Program-made: the position numbers and the translations under genes
In this document: positions 51,342-61,924 of the stretch, piece by piece
Layout of the letters: each line of letters opens with the position of its first letter
How positions within the stretch are numbered: position 1 is the first letter of the stretch
Notes under the pieces: model-generated
The model's database searches: none
Told to the model about the DNA's origin: nothing
Seen by the model: only the letters and a program-made list of their open reading frames with translations
Origin: Gimesia aquarii
GTDB taxonomy: Bacteria; Planctomycetota; Planctomycetia; Planctomycetales; Planctomycetaceae
Direction of reading: 5' to 3'
Length of the DNA: 64,000 nucleotides
NCBI RefSeq assembly: GCF_007748195.1
Contig: NZ_CP037920.1
Span: forward strand, 1,221,536 to 1,285,535

Positions 51342-52259
51342 TTATTTCACGACTGGAAACTGCTTCATCAGATGAGAGGCTGCTTTTTTTGTTTCTTTCC
51401 AATCGCCCGTTTCGTTGGGGACTGCTTTTACTATTACTGTGAAGTCAAGCTTCTCGCCCTTTTTGAAAGACTGTCCGCTGTTATGGCGGAGATAGTATTT
51501 GTGATAACGATCAAGGTCCCAAATGTGGCTGGCACTACGGTTACCTGCGATGACTTTGGGAGTATAACATAAAAGACCGAGTTGATTTTCCGGATCGAAT
51601 TGAGCAACCCAACTTGTGTTTTTGCTGACTGCCATTTTCTTTGAATGTGACAACTCCCCTGCTTCGAATGATCCATCCGGGAGTTGAGCAATCCAGTTTG
51701 TTGTCGAGGGAGGGAAGCAGTGCATAAAATAGTAAAGTAAATCTGTCTTACAATTTTCCAGGGCTTCCATCTCCGTCTGTTCTTCAACAAAGTCATTTGT
51801 AAGAATCACTTTGGCACGGACTTTAAATTTCCAGATGGTCGATTCTTTGATGAATTGAATCCGTTTACCAGTAATGGTCTCTCCCGTTTTTGTGATGGGA
51901 ACATCCTGGCCATCCACAATCAGTTTTAAGCGATGGACGACTTCTCGTCCCCCTTCTTTGTGTCCTGTACCCCACCACTGCCCCTCCTGGGGTTTCAATA
52001 CGGTTCCGTAATGACCGTTATTCAGACTAAATAGATGACCGCGATAGAACATCTTCTCAATGGTCCAACCGCTGGCAGCATCTATGGGAACCGTGTAGTT
52101 CTTTGTTTCGAGAGTCAGAAAACCGCTCTCTGGCACACCAGCATCGTACAGACGCTGTGCAGTCTTTTTTTTGTTTGTGACTTCAGGATTGGCAGCGAGT
52201 CCTGCGTTTGCAGAAAAAAACACAACAGCAAGCCAACTGGCAAGAATAAGTTTGGTCAT
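51342..52259 (-). CDS. Secreted hypothetical protein
   Basis: The 305-residue protein begins with a signal peptide (TKLILASWLAVVFFSANAGLA, cleavage likely after AGLA or AANP). The mature part is beta-rich and contains aromatic motifs such as QWWGTGHKEGGREV and YYFMHCFPPSTTNW, which resemble sugar-binding or PmoA-like folds in general composition; I cannot assign a family. The ATG at 52259 is chosen because it starts the signal peptide; the frame is open to 52391. Confidence 0.65.
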   Translation of the reverse strand: MTKLILASWLAVVFFSANAGLAANPEVTNKKKTAQRLYDAGVPESGFLTLETKNYTVPIDAASGWTIEKMFYRGHLFSLNNGHYGTVLKPQEGQWWGTGHKEGGREVVHRLKLIVDGQDVPITKTGETITGKRIQFIKESTIWKFKVRAKVILTNDFVEEQTEMEALENCKTDLLYYFMHCFPPSTTNWIAQLPDGSFEAGELSHSKKMAVSKNTSWVAQFDPENQLGLLCYTPKVIAGNRSASHIWDLDRYHKYYLRHNSGQSFKKGEKLDFTVIVKAVPNETGDWKETKKAASHLMKQFPVVK

Positions 52260-52359
52260 CGTCTGGAAATGGTTTCTGTTATGAATGGAGATGTTGGATA
52301 TTAAAAGTGACAGAATTTTAAAATCATAGGAATTTGATGGCTTAAAACGACCAGTGAAT

Positions 52360-52584
52360 TTACTCGTCGGGATTGCCTTGTTGAATTCCAATATAGTGAT
52401 ATTTTCCCTCTTTGTGTTTATACATATCCCAGCCTCTCAAACCCATTGTGTCTCGGATCATTTTTTCTCCTGGCTTGAAAATATGCTCAGCCAGACCAAT
52501 GACAGGAACATAGACTTGCTGCCCGACAAATGTTTTAATGTTCCCATCCAATGGACCGCCGATACACTCAATTTGTTCTTCCAT
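52360..52584 (-). CDS. 74-residue small protein (IGGPLDG motif)
   Basis: A small soluble protein that begins EEQIECIGGPLDGNIKTFVG and ends with YKHKEGKYHYIGIQQ. The GGPLDG start followed by a Tyr-rich, beta-like end recurs in small phage and planctomycete proteins of unknown role. The ATG at 52584 is preceded by GTGAG. It lies upstream of the secreted protein on the same strand. Confidence 0.6.
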   Translation of the reverse strand: MEEQIECIGGPLDGNIKTFVGQQVYVPVIGLAEHIFKPGEKMIRDTMGLRGWDMYKHKEGKYHYIGIQQGNPDE

Positions 52585-52662
52585 CGGCTCACTTTTTTAA
52601 CAAATACTTAAAGGATGAGAAAGTATCAATAACTGCTACATCATAGTTTACACAGAAAACCC

Positions 52663-55218
52663 TTAGAAACGAGGAGCTTTTTGGAGCGTTTTAATTTTGG
52701 TAAGTGCATCCTTGATCTCTTGGTCTTCTGGCATTGTTTTTTGGAGCGTGAGATAGTTTGCTTCTGCTTCAGGGACCTGGTTGTAGAAGAGCTGGTACTT
52801 TGCCAGTAACTTTAATACCTCCAAATTATCGGGAGCCAATTCATGTGCTTGAGTCAACAGTTTCAGTGCCTTTCCGGGCACACCCTCTGCTTGATAAATA
52901 GAAACTAATTGAAAGAGGGAATCAAGTTGTCTCTGGTCTAGCAGTTGGCCTTTTTCAAACAGAGAGGCAATCATTTTTTCGAGTTTGACCATATCGAGTA
53001 ATCTGTTTACCTCTTGATTCTCTGCGGATTGGATTCGATTTAGCTCTTCCAGTGCCTGTGCCGTACGCCCATTGATTAAATGAAGTCGAGCCATTAAGAG
53101 ATGCGCTTTTTCAATTTCTGCTTTGCTTGCTTTATCTGAATCTAAAACTTTTTGTGTATATTCATGTGTCTTATCGAAGTGTGCCAGCTTCCAATACTCT
53201 TCTGCAATTCGCAGATTGTTCTTGGGAGTTTCTGATGGTGCTAATTCACCAGAACCATTTTTGTCAGCCAGCCGTTTTTCTGAGAGCATCATTCCACGCC
53301 GGATAGATTGACTAATTAATTTTTGTCCTGGCATACGTGTCGCTTTGGTAAACTCTTGTAGAGCTTGTTTAAATTGGCGTTTACCGACATAAGCCCATCC
53401 CAGAAAATTGACGATTCGGACATCACTAACTTCGGGCAGTTCCTTAACAAATGAAATGGCTGCGTCATATTTTTCCGCCTGCAGTAACTGTTGAAGATAG
53501 TTTACCTGTGACGAAAGTCGATTGGGAAATTTGTCGAACGCTTTCCTGGCAATGTCCATTGGTTCGTCTTTCTGCCAGTATTGATGACGGATTGTTCCTT
53601 CATAATTCGGTTGTATTTCAATGATTACGACTCCTTTTTTTTCGTAAACCGGAGTCAGGCGGTAGACAAGATCATGATCCAGTAAGTGCCATGGGAACGC
53701 GCCTACTGTTGTTTTATCAAAGCTCACCAGATATTGCGGTGCGAATGTTTGAATTGCTGTACGCAACTCGTTTGGTCTTTTTTGTTCAAAGTGAATCTGT
53801 TTCTGGAATCGATGGCCGGTCGTGGCAACATCGTTTCGGCGTGTGAGAACTCGTACATTCGCAGCAGTATTATTTTTGATCCAATTACCCGCAGTTACAA
53901 AATCGCTGTAGTGATTTGAAGGGAATTCGGTTTGATAAAATTCATCACCTTGGAAAATGAGCTTCTGATTTGCGTAAATCATACTGTAGTCTGTTTTAGC
54001 CTGTGAGACGAATAGTCCGATCCCGAGTAGCACCACGAGACCCATCATGACCTTTTTTGCTGTTTCGTTTTGTTTAGAAAGACGATTAACAATACACACA
54101 AATCCTACGGGGAGAAAAGCCAGAAAGACTGGTAACAGCGGGAAGATATAGCGCGCTTGCATCCAAGGCCATATAGAGAGAATACCGAATGTAATGCACA
54201 CATAGAGAAAACTGACCGCACCTCCTCGATTCCAGCATTTCAGCATACCATAAATGGCGATCGAAATAATGAAGATGCTGCAAAGATAATAGATGAATTG
54301 AGGCCCTGGTAAAACATGATTGCCATCTAACACAAATCGTTCATAACTGGGGATCACTCCTGGCATATTGGGAAACAATTTTTGACACAAGCTTTCAAAG
54401 TGAATGAGTGATCGATTCAGCATGGAGAGAAACGTACCGAGAACACCCATCGATTTCATTTCTCCCATTGTTGCCGCAGAATAAACATCAGATTTGAAAG
54501 AGTTGTTTCGCAGCATCCATAAGCCAGTTGCTGCGAATGAACAGACTACACTTATCAGATAAGGCCAACGTTTCCGCTTCACAATGGCCCACATCCCCAG
54601 GGCCAGAACTAAGGCAACACCAATTGTACGAATCAATGGGAGGAACATTAATAAGCAGGTTAAGAGAACAAGCTTTCGTTTGTTGACCTGTTCTTCATCA
54701 TGAGAAATGAGATACAGAATGGCGATGGTAAAAGCCATAAAAGGGATTTCACTCATGATGAGTGTGGAAAAGAGTAAAATATAAGGGTTAGTCGCTAGAA
54801 GTAGAATGATAAACAAGGCTGGCCAGTGGAGAGATTGCTTTGGTTTGGGAGACGCTTCGCCTGCAAAATTCTGCAGTTGACACATAAATAGATAAAGCAA
54901 AGTCAGCATGATAATGGAGGTGAAAATGACTGTCACCTTAGCAAGGATTGCATTGTAAGGGGCAATCAAAGCAGCCGGGATGAGTAGGAGGGACATTCCC
55001 GGAGGCCGCACTGTGAAATAAGGCTCTCCAGGAAAATCGAATTGGCGATACTCGAAGCTGGTACTAAGCCCTCGTGCCATTAAGATATAGTCACCACTAT
55101 CTGGAGAGACAAGATAAATATGATTTAATCGTGCACCAGTAAGAATGGCGAAACAAATCAAAATTGCAATCAGCAAGGTCCGTGCATGATGATTGTTTGA
55201 TTGCAAAGCTTCGTTCAT
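52663..55218 (-). CDS. Membrane glycosyltransferase (GT39/PMT-like) with TPR tail
   Basis: The 851-residue protein has an N-terminal part with about 12 membrane helices in the GT-C fold of lipid-linked sugar transferases (first loop LVSPDSGDYILMARGLSTSF and the RPPGMSLLLIPA motif). The C-terminal third (about 560-850) contains TPR-like repeats (AWVGKRQFKQALQEFTKATR-like, AKYQLFYNQVPEAEANYLTL). It probably transfers sugars from a lipid carrier to proteins or glycans at the cell surface, with the TPR part binding partners. ATG 55218 is preferred over 55224 for ribosome-site spacing. Confidence 0.8.
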   Translation of the reverse strand: MNEALQSNNHHARTLLIAILICFAILTGARLNHIYLVSPDSGDYILMARGLSTSFEYRQFDFPGEPYFTVRPPGMSLLLIPAALIAPYNAILAKVTVIFTSIIMLTLLYLFMCQLQNFAGEASPKPKQSLHWPALFIILLLATNPYILLFSTLIMSEIPFMAFTIAILYLISHDEEQVNKRKLVLLTCLLMFLPLIRTIGVALVLALGMWAIVKRKRWPYLISVVCSFAATGLWMLRNNSFKSDVYSAATMGEMKSMGVLGTFLSMLNRSLIHFESLCQKLFPNMPGVIPSYERFVLDGNHVLPGPQFIYYLCSIFIISIAIYGMLKCWNRGGAVSFLYVCITFGILSIWPWMQARYIFPLLPVFLAFLPVGFVCIVNRLSKQNETAKKVMMGLVVLLGIGLFVSQAKTDYSMIYANQKLIFQGDEFYQTEFPSNHYSDFVTAGNWIKNNTAANVRVLTRRNDVATTGHRFQKQIHFEQKRPNELRTAIQTFAPQYLVSFDKTTVGAFPWHLLDHDLVYRLTPVYEKKGVVIIEIQPNYEGTIRHQYWQKDEPMDIARKAFDKFPNRLSSQVNYLQQLLQAEKYDAAISFVKELPEVSDVRIVNFLGWAYVGKRQFKQALQEFTKATRMPGQKLISQSIRRGMMLSEKRLADKNGSGELAPSETPKNNLRIAEEYWKLAHFDKTHEYTQKVLDSDKASKAEIEKAHLLMARLHLINGRTAQALEELNRIQSAENQEVNRLLDMVKLEKMIASLFEKGQLLDQRQLDSLFQLVSIYQAEGVPGKALKLLTQAHELAPDNLEVLKLLAKYQLFYNQVPEAEANYLTLQKTMPEDQEIKDALTKIKTLQKAPRF

Positions 55219-55224
55219 GATCAT

Positions 55225-55750
55225 TCCAGATTCAATGACTGTGGTTTTGGTTCGTTGCTTAAACGAGTCTAAAATCAGCGATTTTGATGTAGATTCTCAA
55301 GAATGGATCATAAAAGAGAACTATAGTCGCTCGCGAAGCTTTTTCCTTAGATTCTTGCCAATGATCCGATTCTTGAATCAGAGATATACGGTTTTGCAGG
55401 TTATAAAGAAGTTATGCTTCGCAAAATGAACATATTGACGCAGTGTCAATTGAATTTGCCCCACGATAACCTCGGGAACAAATGGGCTTTGGATTCATCT
55501 GAGTGGAATGAAAATAGTGCTCCCATCAAACGTCGATTGTCTATCTGGTATTTAGTATTTGGTCGGCTGTCAATGTGAGGGTTGCTTTGCCTGTTCTTAT
55601 TAACGATTGTTGATAATATCAAAATTAATGTTATCAACGTGTCGCAAAAGACAATAAAATGACGAGTTCTTGATAACAACTCTGTTTTTCTATGCATTTG
55701 CAACAAATTGGTCAGATTTTTTTGTTTGTTTTTCATCCTGGAATCCATTT
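55225..55750. other. Divergent intergenic region
   Basis: This 526-bp AT-rich gap separates the glycosyltransferase (leftward) from the DUF1592 protein (rightward). It should hold two promoters; no gene, repeat or terminator is convincing. Confidence 0.5.
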
Positions 55751-58339
55751 ATGAAGTGGCTTTCTAAGCAATTGGTTTATGTTGGCAGCACTTTGTTTCT
55801 GAGTGTGTGTTTAGCCGATGTCGCCCAGGGACAATCAGTTAAGAATTGGCGTCCGGATTCTGTTGGTTATCAAAAAACTGTGGCCCCTTTTTTAAAGCGG
55901 TATTGTCTGAGGTGCCATCGAAAAGGAATCGAGGACAATGAATTTCGTGTGGATTCCAGTCTCGAAAACAATTTTTTAAAACCTGTTGCAAAAGGGAAAT
56001 GGGGAGAGATCGTGAACGTTCTCAACGGGCACGAAATGCCGCCTGATGGAGAACGAAAGCCGACGACAACAGAAGTTGCAAAAGTGGTTGACTGGATCAC
56101 CAGTCAAATGGTCAAAGCCGAGTTGGCCAATCGCGATTCGGCGATTGTGCTGCGTCGTCTGAATCGAGCCGAATATCGAAATACGATTCGCGATTTGATC
56201 GGGCTGGATTTTGATACCTCCGGTTTCCCACAGGATCCGCCAGCGGGAGGCTTTGACAATAACGGGGGGGCCTTGACGCTTTCTCCGCTGCATCTGGAAC
56301 TTTATCTGGATGCCGCGCGTAAGATTTTGGATAAAGCACTGGTTGAAACAAACGCACCACCGACTTTGAAATGGCGTATTCAACCCGATTCAGGAGATTC
56401 CGATCGAAATCGAGTTGTCTACGATGGGCAACGAATGATTGTGAATGGGGGGAAAAACAAAGTTGAAAATGGTTTTAAAGTGATCCATCACGCTAATTGG
56501 GATAAAAAACTGAATGCGCGGGACTTTCGTATGCCTCATGCGGGTAACTATATCATACGAATTCGCGCAGCGGGCAAAGTGCCGGCAAGAGCAGCCGTCG
56601 TCGCATCTGCCAAGCTGGCACTTCAGCACAGAATGGATCGGCAGAACCGTAAGAATCCTCGAGGAGCAAAATGGACGAAACAACAGTTTGAACGAGATCT
56701 CAAACATTTTCAAACCGATTCGATGTATGACTACGGGTTTCCTCGTTTGAAGTTCACCCAACATCTGGGAGGACAACCCAAAGTCCTGGCAGAACTCGAC
56801 ATTGATGCTCCGCTCTCTAAGCCTCAAATTTATGAGTTCCAGGGATTTTTCTCGACACAAAAAGCGGGAATCACCGTTGAATATGCTTATGATATTCCCC
56901 GTGTTCTGGAAAATTTCTGGATGCAGACGGGAGACCAGTTTGCGCGTCCCGAACTCTATGTGGACTGGATCGAACTGGAAGGACCCTACTATGAGTCCTG
57001 GCCTCCCCCCAGTCATAAACTGATTATGGGTAGTATTAAAGCGAACCCACATAACGAGCGTCAGGCTGCCACGGAAATTATTTCCCGAATGATGAGTCGC
57101 GCCTATCGTCGTCCCGTTACACAAGAGGAGATTGACAGCAAGCTAAAGCTGTTTCGTCAGGTGCGTAAGGATGCCTCTTCTTTTATAGAAGCCATCAAAA
57201 CTCCTTTGACAGCGATTCTGGTTTCACCTCATTTTCTTTATCTTACCGAAGCCCCTCGCATAACAACGATTCGTTCCAGTAGTCAATCAACCTCGCGAAA
57301 ATTGGATGACTATGAACTCGCTTCACGACTGTCATACTTTATCTGGTCCAGTATGCCCGATGAAGAACTCATGGAAGCCGCGAAAAATAGAAAATTAAGC
57401 CAGTTATCGGAACTCATGAAACAAGTTGACCGCATGTTGGTCGATCCCAAAGCCGGCGCCTTAACGAAAAATTTTGCCGGCCAATGGCTCGGGTTACGTG
57501 AAGTGGGTGCCAACCCACCCGCGGCCGATTTATATCCCCGATATGATCGACATCTGGAAATTTCAATGATCAAAGAATCTGAAGCGTTCTTTGCAGAAAT
57601 TTTGCAGAATGACTTAAATGTGATGAATCTGGTGAAATCTGATTTCGTGGTCATTAACGAACGTTTGGCTCGCTTTTATGGAATTTCGGCAGTGAAAGGC
57701 GACCATTTCAGAAAAGTGGATGTTCCCGCTGGTGTACATCGTGGTGGGATTGTGACCCAGGCTTCTGTTCTCACAATCACATCCAATGGGACCCGGACTT
57801 CACCCGTAAAACGAGGGACATGGGTGATGAAAAATCTGCTGGGTATCGACCCCGGATTGCCCGTCGCCAATGTTGGTGACATTGCACCAAAGGTTCCCGG
57901 TATCGATAAAGCGACGGTCCGAAAGCGATTAGAAATTCATCGGGAATTACCTCAGTGTGCACGTTGTCATAATAAAATCGATCCCCTTGGGTTTGCACTG
58001 GAAAACTTTAATGCTGCTGGAGAATGGCGCGTACAGGAAGGATTTGGCTATAAAGGCCGTATTGGTCCCAACGATCCGAAAATCGATGCTTCTGCCAGCA
58101 TGCCAGACGGAACGCGGTTCACCGGTGCGGATGGTCTGCGTAATTCCATGATGAAACAGGAAACGCTGTTTCTGAAATGCCTCAGCGGTAAAATGCTCAC
58201 TTATGCATTAGGGCGGGAATTGGGCATCGCCGATAATCCGACCATTGACCTGGCCGTCACAGAAATGAAGAAAAACAATTATACATTGAGATCACTGATT
58301 AAATTTGTTGTGCTCTCAGAGCCGTTTCAATCAAAATAA
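55751..58339 (+). CDS. DUF1592-type secreted cytochrome-like protein
   Basis: The 862-residue exported protein starts with a signal peptide (LVYVGSTLFLSVCLADVAQG). An N-terminal planctomycete cytochrome-like domain has haem motif CLRCH, followed by DUF1587, DUF1595, DUF1592 (LDDYELASRLSYFIWSSMPD), DUF1588 (GGIVTQASVLTITSNGTRTS and CARCH, LDPLG-like IDPLGFALENFNAAGEW) and DUF1585 at the end. This domain series is characteristic of planctomycetes; it is thought to be a c-type electron-transfer protein of the periplasm. The DUF1552 gene follows 38 bp later, as is usual. Confidence 0.93.
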   Translation: MKWLSKQLVYVGSTLFLSVCLADVAQGQSVKNWRPDSVGYQKTVAPFLKRYCLRCHRKGIEDNEFRVDSSLENNFLKPVAKGKWGEIVNVLNGHEMPPDGERKPTTTEVAKVVDWITSQMVKAELANRDSAIVLRRLNRAEYRNTIRDLIGLDFDTSGFPQDPPAGGFDNNGGALTLSPLHLELYLDAARKILDKALVETNAPPTLKWRIQPDSGDSDRNRVVYDGQRMIVNGGKNKVENGFKVIHHANWDKKLNARDFRMPHAGNYIIRIRAAGKVPARAAVVASAKLALQHRMDRQNRKNPRGAKWTKQQFERDLKHFQTDSMYDYGFPRLKFTQHLGGQPKVLAELDIDAPLSKPQIYEFQGFFSTQKAGITVEYAYDIPRVLENFWMQTGDQFARPELYVDWIELEGPYYESWPPPSHKLIMGSIKANPHNERQAATEIISRMMSRAYRRPVTQEEIDSKLKLFRQVRKDASSFIEAIKTPLTAILVSPHFLYLTEAPRITTIRSSSQSTSRKLDDYELASRLSYFIWSSMPDEELMEAAKNRKLSQLSELMKQVDRMLVDPKAGALTKNFAGQWLGLREVGANPPAADLYPRYDRHLEISMIKESEAFFAEILQNDLNVMNLVKSDFVVINERLARFYGISAVKGDHFRKVDVPAGVHRGGIVTQASVLTITSNGTRTSPVKRGTWVMKNLLGIDPGLPVANVGDIAPKVPGIDKATVRKRLEIHRELPQCARCHNKIDPLGFALENFNAAGEWRVQEGFGYKGRIGPNDPKIDASASMPDGTRFTGADGLRNSMMKQETLFLKCLSGKMLTYALGRELGIADNPTIDLAVTEMKKNNYTLRSLIKFVVLSEPFQSK

Positions 58340-58377
58340 AATAACAACACAGTTGATCAAACCATAGAGGTGCTGTG

Positions 58378-59721
58378 ATGACTTCCTTTCCGAAACAACC
58401 ACTCTCTCGCAGACACATGCTCAAAGGGCTTGGTGTCTGTCTCAGTTTGCCTATGCTGGAGGCAATGATTCCTTCTGCTTTGGCCCGACCTTCGACATTT
58501 AAAGCCTGGAATCGCTCGGTCGGTCAGCATCCCCGCATGATTTGCTGTTATGTTCCTAATGGCATGAATATTTTAGAGTGGGTTCCCCAAACCACAGGAA
58601 AGTCATATCAACTGTCAAAGACACTTGCGGCGCTCAAAGCACATCAACAGGATTTTACAGTTGTTTCCGGAATCGGACATCCTGCTTCCAAAGGAGGTCA
58701 CTCGGGGGCTGATACCTGGTTAACGGGCGCAGATTTATCGGCAGTTCCGGGAAGCGACTATGCAAATACGATTTCTGCCGATCAGATTGTCGCCGAATAT
58801 CATGGCAAAAAGACACGGTTCCCTTCTCTGCAAATCTCTGATTCTTCGGGTACAGGAGGTGCGGGGCATAGCCATACTCTCTCATTTGACCGCAGTGGTA
58901 CTCCCATTCCTGCTGAAAGTTCCCCACAACGACTGTTTGAGCGGTTGTTTGTACCTGAAACGAAAGCAGGAAAACAAGCGACATTAAAACGCTATGCAGA
59001 AAGAAAGTCGATTCTTGACAGTGTGCTGCAGGATGCAACGACTCTGAATAAAAAACTGGGAAAGAAAGATCAACAAAAATTAGATGAATACCTAAACTCC
59101 GTCAGAGAAACCGAGCAACGTGTAACACGTCTGGAATCATGGATTGACGTTCCCAAACCAAAAGTAGATCCTATAGGGTTACAACTGGCAAGCCAACCAC
59201 ACAACGCGCATGATCGACCGATGTGGATCGATGTGATGCTGGAAATTTCTTATCTGGCGTTTGCGACCGACGCCACGCGTGTCATCACGTTTGAATGGTC
59301 ACGAGAAGCGGGAGGCTTTGGTGGAGGAGGTGAAAATCATCACGAACTTTCGCATCATGGGGGCGATGCCGGTATGTTGAAAAAATTAGCAGTCATAGAT
59401 CGTTTTCACCTCTCCAGGCTTGCACGATTTATGGATATGCTTAAATCGACCACAGAGGAGAGTGGCAACATGCTCGACCACACGATTGTGTTATATGGTT
59501 CGGGTATGAACTCAGGAAAGGGAGGAGAACATTCTCCCAAAAACCTGCCGACGCTGATTGCAGGCGGACACAAACTAGGTTTGAAACAGGGGCAACACCT
59601 CGCATTTGATGTTGAGAAGCATCCACCACTCAGTAACTTATTATTGTCAATCATTCAGGCGATGGGAGTGGAAGCTCCCGGGTTTCAGGATTCATCTTCG
59701 ACATTAACGGGCCTTGTTTAA
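58378..59721 (+). CDS. DUF1552 family protein (Tat-type signal)
   Basis: The 447-residue protein has a Tat-like start (SRRHMLKGLGVCLSLPMLEA) and the DUF1552 body (CYVPNGMNILEWVP, GHPASKGGHSGADTWLTGAD, ISADQIVAEYHGKKTRFPSL, EWSREAGGFGGGGENHHELS, YGSGMNSGKGGEHSPKNLP). The fold is related to alkaline phosphatase/sulfatase-like DUF1501 proteins. It is the usual partner of DUF1592 proteins; the function is unknown. AGAGG lies 7 bp before the ATG; a GTG one codon earlier is possible. Confidence 0.93.
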   Translation: MTSFPKQPLSRRHMLKGLGVCLSLPMLEAMIPSALARPSTFKAWNRSVGQHPRMICCYVPNGMNILEWVPQTTGKSYQLSKTLAALKAHQQDFTVVSGIGHPASKGGHSGADTWLTGADLSAVPGSDYANTISADQIVAEYHGKKTRFPSLQISDSSGTGGAGHSHTLSFDRSGTPIPAESSPQRLFERLFVPETKAGKQATLKRYAERKSILDSVLQDATTLNKKLGKKDQQKLDEYLNSVRETEQRVTRLESWIDVPKPKVDPIGLQLASQPHNAHDRPMWIDVMLEISYLAFATDATRVITFEWSREAGGFGGGGENHHELSHHGGDAGMLKKLAVIDRFHLSRLARFMDMLKSTTEESGNMLDHTIVLYGSGMNSGKGGEHSPKNLPTLIAGGHKLGLKQGQHLAFDVEKHPPLSNLLLSIIQAMGVEAPGFQDSSSTLTGLV

Positions 59722-59793
59722 CTGCGCTTTATTAAAATCTACTGAAGTGATGGTCGAGGCATAGGTCGCGTTCAGCTCTAGTAAGTGTGGCTC

Positions 59794-60675
59794 TTAAAGT
59801 GAAAGACCATCTATGATCTTAAAGAGATACTGGCCGTAATTTGTATTACGCATTAGCTCAGCCTGTTTTGCCAGTTGCCCTTTCGAGATCCAGCCTTGTT
59901 GAAATGAGATCTCTTCCAGACAGGCAATCTTAAGTCCCTGTCGTTTTTCTACCGTTTGAAAAAAGTGACTTGCTTCTTGAAGGCTCTCATGGGTTCCCGT
60001 ATCAAACCAGGCATGCCCTCGTCCGAGAAGCTCCACGTTCAAATCTCCGCGTTCTAAATAGACATTATTGACTGTAGTGATTTCAAGCTCACCACGAGCA
60101 GAAGGTTTGACTTCTTTCGCAATTTCAATCACATCATTGTCGTAAAAGTAAAGACCTGTGACCGCGTAAGTCGATTTGGGTTTTGCTGGCTTCTCTTCAA
60201 TGGAAATCGCGTGTTTTTCATCATCAAACTCAACCACACCAAAACGTTCAGGATCATTGACTTGATAACCAAAAACAGTGGCTCCGGATTCTTGATTGTA
60301 AGCCGTTTGTAAGCTTTCCGTTAATCCATGGCCATAGAAAATATTATCACCCAGGATCAAACAAACCGGATCATTACCGATGAATTCTTCACCAATCAAG
60401 AACGCTTGAGCCAGGCCATCGGGAGAAGGTTGAACCGCATACTCAAATTTGATTCCCCATTGATCTCCGCTTTCCAGCAGGTCTTGAAACAGGGGAAGAT
60501 CATGAGGGGTCGAAATGATCAAAATTTCTTTGATTCCGGCGAGCATCAACGATGATAGCGGATAATAAATCATTGGTTTATCATAAATCGGCAGTAGTTG
60601 TTTCGAAACAACTTTTGTGACCGGATGCAGGCGTGAACCCGAACCACCTGCTAAAATAATACCTTTTCTCGACAT
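59794..60675 (-). CDS. rfbA: Glucose-1-phosphate thymidylyltransferase
   Basis: The 293-residue enzyme, of standard length, converts glucose-1-phosphate and dTTP to dTDP-glucose, the first step of dTDP-rhamnose and related sugar synthesis. It starts [20 protein letters not shown] (nucleotide-binding motif) and has [42 protein letters not shown] and [14 protein letters not shown]. No rfbB/C/D genes are nearby in the window. The frame is open upstream to 60780, but the ATG at 60675 begins the domain and has AGGA upstream. Confidence 0.96.
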   Translation of the reverse strand: MSRKGIILAGGSGSRLHPVTKVVSKQLLPIYDKPMIYYPLSSLMLAGIKEILIISTPHDLPLFQDLLESGDQWGIKFEYAVQPSPDGLAQAFLIGEEFIGNDPVCLILGDNIFYGHGLTESLQTAYNQESGATVFGYQVNDPERFGVVEFDDEKHAISIEEKPAKPKSTYAVTGLYFYDNDVIEIAKEVKPSARGELEITTVNNVYLERGDLNVELLGRGHAWFDTGTHESLQEASHFFQTVEKRQGLKIACLEEISFQQGWISKGQLAKQAELMRNTNYGQYLFKIIDGLSL

Positions 60676-60967
60676 TATGTTTTCCTGAAGTTTTGTAACC
60701 GTTACGAGAATGATGATAATGGGGAAGTTGGTGATTCGTATGACATTAATAGAACCGTCTCGAAAGAACTCTAGCAGCAAAAAAAGACTGCATTTTGAAA
60801 TTATAATGGATCGTGACTGCTTTTTATGAAATTACTAGAGAAAATCAAAGTGAGTCTGATATTTTCTCGTCTTCTTGATGCCACGTTCGTATCATCAAGG
60901 GGAAAATGATCAGTGTTAGGCTCGAAAGTAGAATACATTACCAAATCTCATTTGAACTGGAAAGAAT

Positions 60968-61924
60968 ATGCAACTGACTTCTGTTGTCACTCCGTTCACA
61001 GATGAAAACCTGCAATTACTCTCTCAGATTGGAGTGACTCACGTCACGATTCGATATCCGGGAGAGGACCAAGATCGGCTGGAATCCATCAAAAAACAGG
61101 CACAAATATTTGGTTTGGAGATAGCAGCGATCGAAGGAAATCTTCCAATCGAAAACATTAAGCTGGGAAATCAGCATTTCGATGCAGAGATTCTTGAAAT
61201 GAAACAATTGCTACAGAATATGAACAGGGTCGGCATCCCGTTCCTCTGTTATAACTTCATGGCAGGAACCGATTGGGTACGTACGAAACTGGATGAACGC
61301 GAACGGGGTGGTGCTTTAGTGACTCGATTTGATGTCGATCAGGCAGAACAGGCCGTATCCCTTTCTGAAACCACTCTGCAGCAAGATTCCACGACGATTT
61401 CAAGTGAGCAACTTTGGGTAAATCTGGAACGGTTCCTTAATGAATTGGTTCCCGTAGCAGAAAAGTGTGATGTGACGTTGGCGATGCACCCCGATGATCC
61501 ACCTCTCGATACCTTTATGGGAAAAGCACGAATCATGAACTCTGTGGAGAGTTTTGAAAAGCTGGTCAAACTTGTGCCTAGTCCAGCGAATGCGATCTGT
61601 TTTTGCCAGGGAACCTTTGCTGAAATGGGTGTTGATATCCCGGCAACGATTCATCAATTGGGACAGCATATTAAATATGTACACTTCCGTGATATCAAAG
61701 GCACGCGCGAACATTTTGTAGAAACGTTTCACGATAATGGGGCAACCGATATGTACGCTGCAATCAAAGCGTATCGGAAAATTGGTTTTAAAGGGCCTAT
61801 TCGCCCAGACCATGTTCCTCAGCTTGTGGGAGAAGTAGCAGGAGAGCCTGGTTATACCATGTTGGGTCGGTTACATGCTTTTGGATTTATGCAGGGGCTC
61901 ATGCAAGCCGCCAGTCATGAATGA
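60968..61924 (+). CDS. Mannonate dehydratase-like enzyme
   Basis: The 318-residue TIM-barrel protein matches the UxuA pattern: GTDWVRT, RFDVDQAEQA, LAMHPDDPPLDTFMG, AICFCQGTFAEMG, YVHFRDIKGTREHFVETFHD, NGATDMY and GPIRPDHVP. UxuA removes water from mannonate in hexuronate degradation. It is shorter than E. coli UxuA (394 residues), as are several homologues, and lacks some of the loops. No other uronate gene is in the window, so the physiological role is open. It is divergent from rfbA. Confidence 0.85.
   Translation: MQLTSVVTPFTDENLQLLSQIGVTHVTIRYPGEDQDRLESIKKQAQIFGLEIAAIEGNLPIENIKLGNQHFDAEILEMKQLLQNMNRVGIPFLCYNFMAGTDWVRTKLDERERGGALVTRFDVDQAEQAVSLSETTLQQDSTTISSEQLWVNLERFLNELVPVAEKCDVTLAMHPDDPPLDTFMGKARIMNSVESFEKLVKLVPSPANAICFCQGTFAEMGVDIPATIHQLGQHIKYVHFRDIKGTREHFVETFHDNGATDMYAAIKAYRKIGFKGPIRPDHVPQLVGEVAGEPGYTMLGRLHAFGFMQGLMQAASHE

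Noticed and set aside
39824-52650. Integron or prophage
   Set aside because: No integrase, transposase or phage structural gene was seen; the junction repeats lack attC-like folding.
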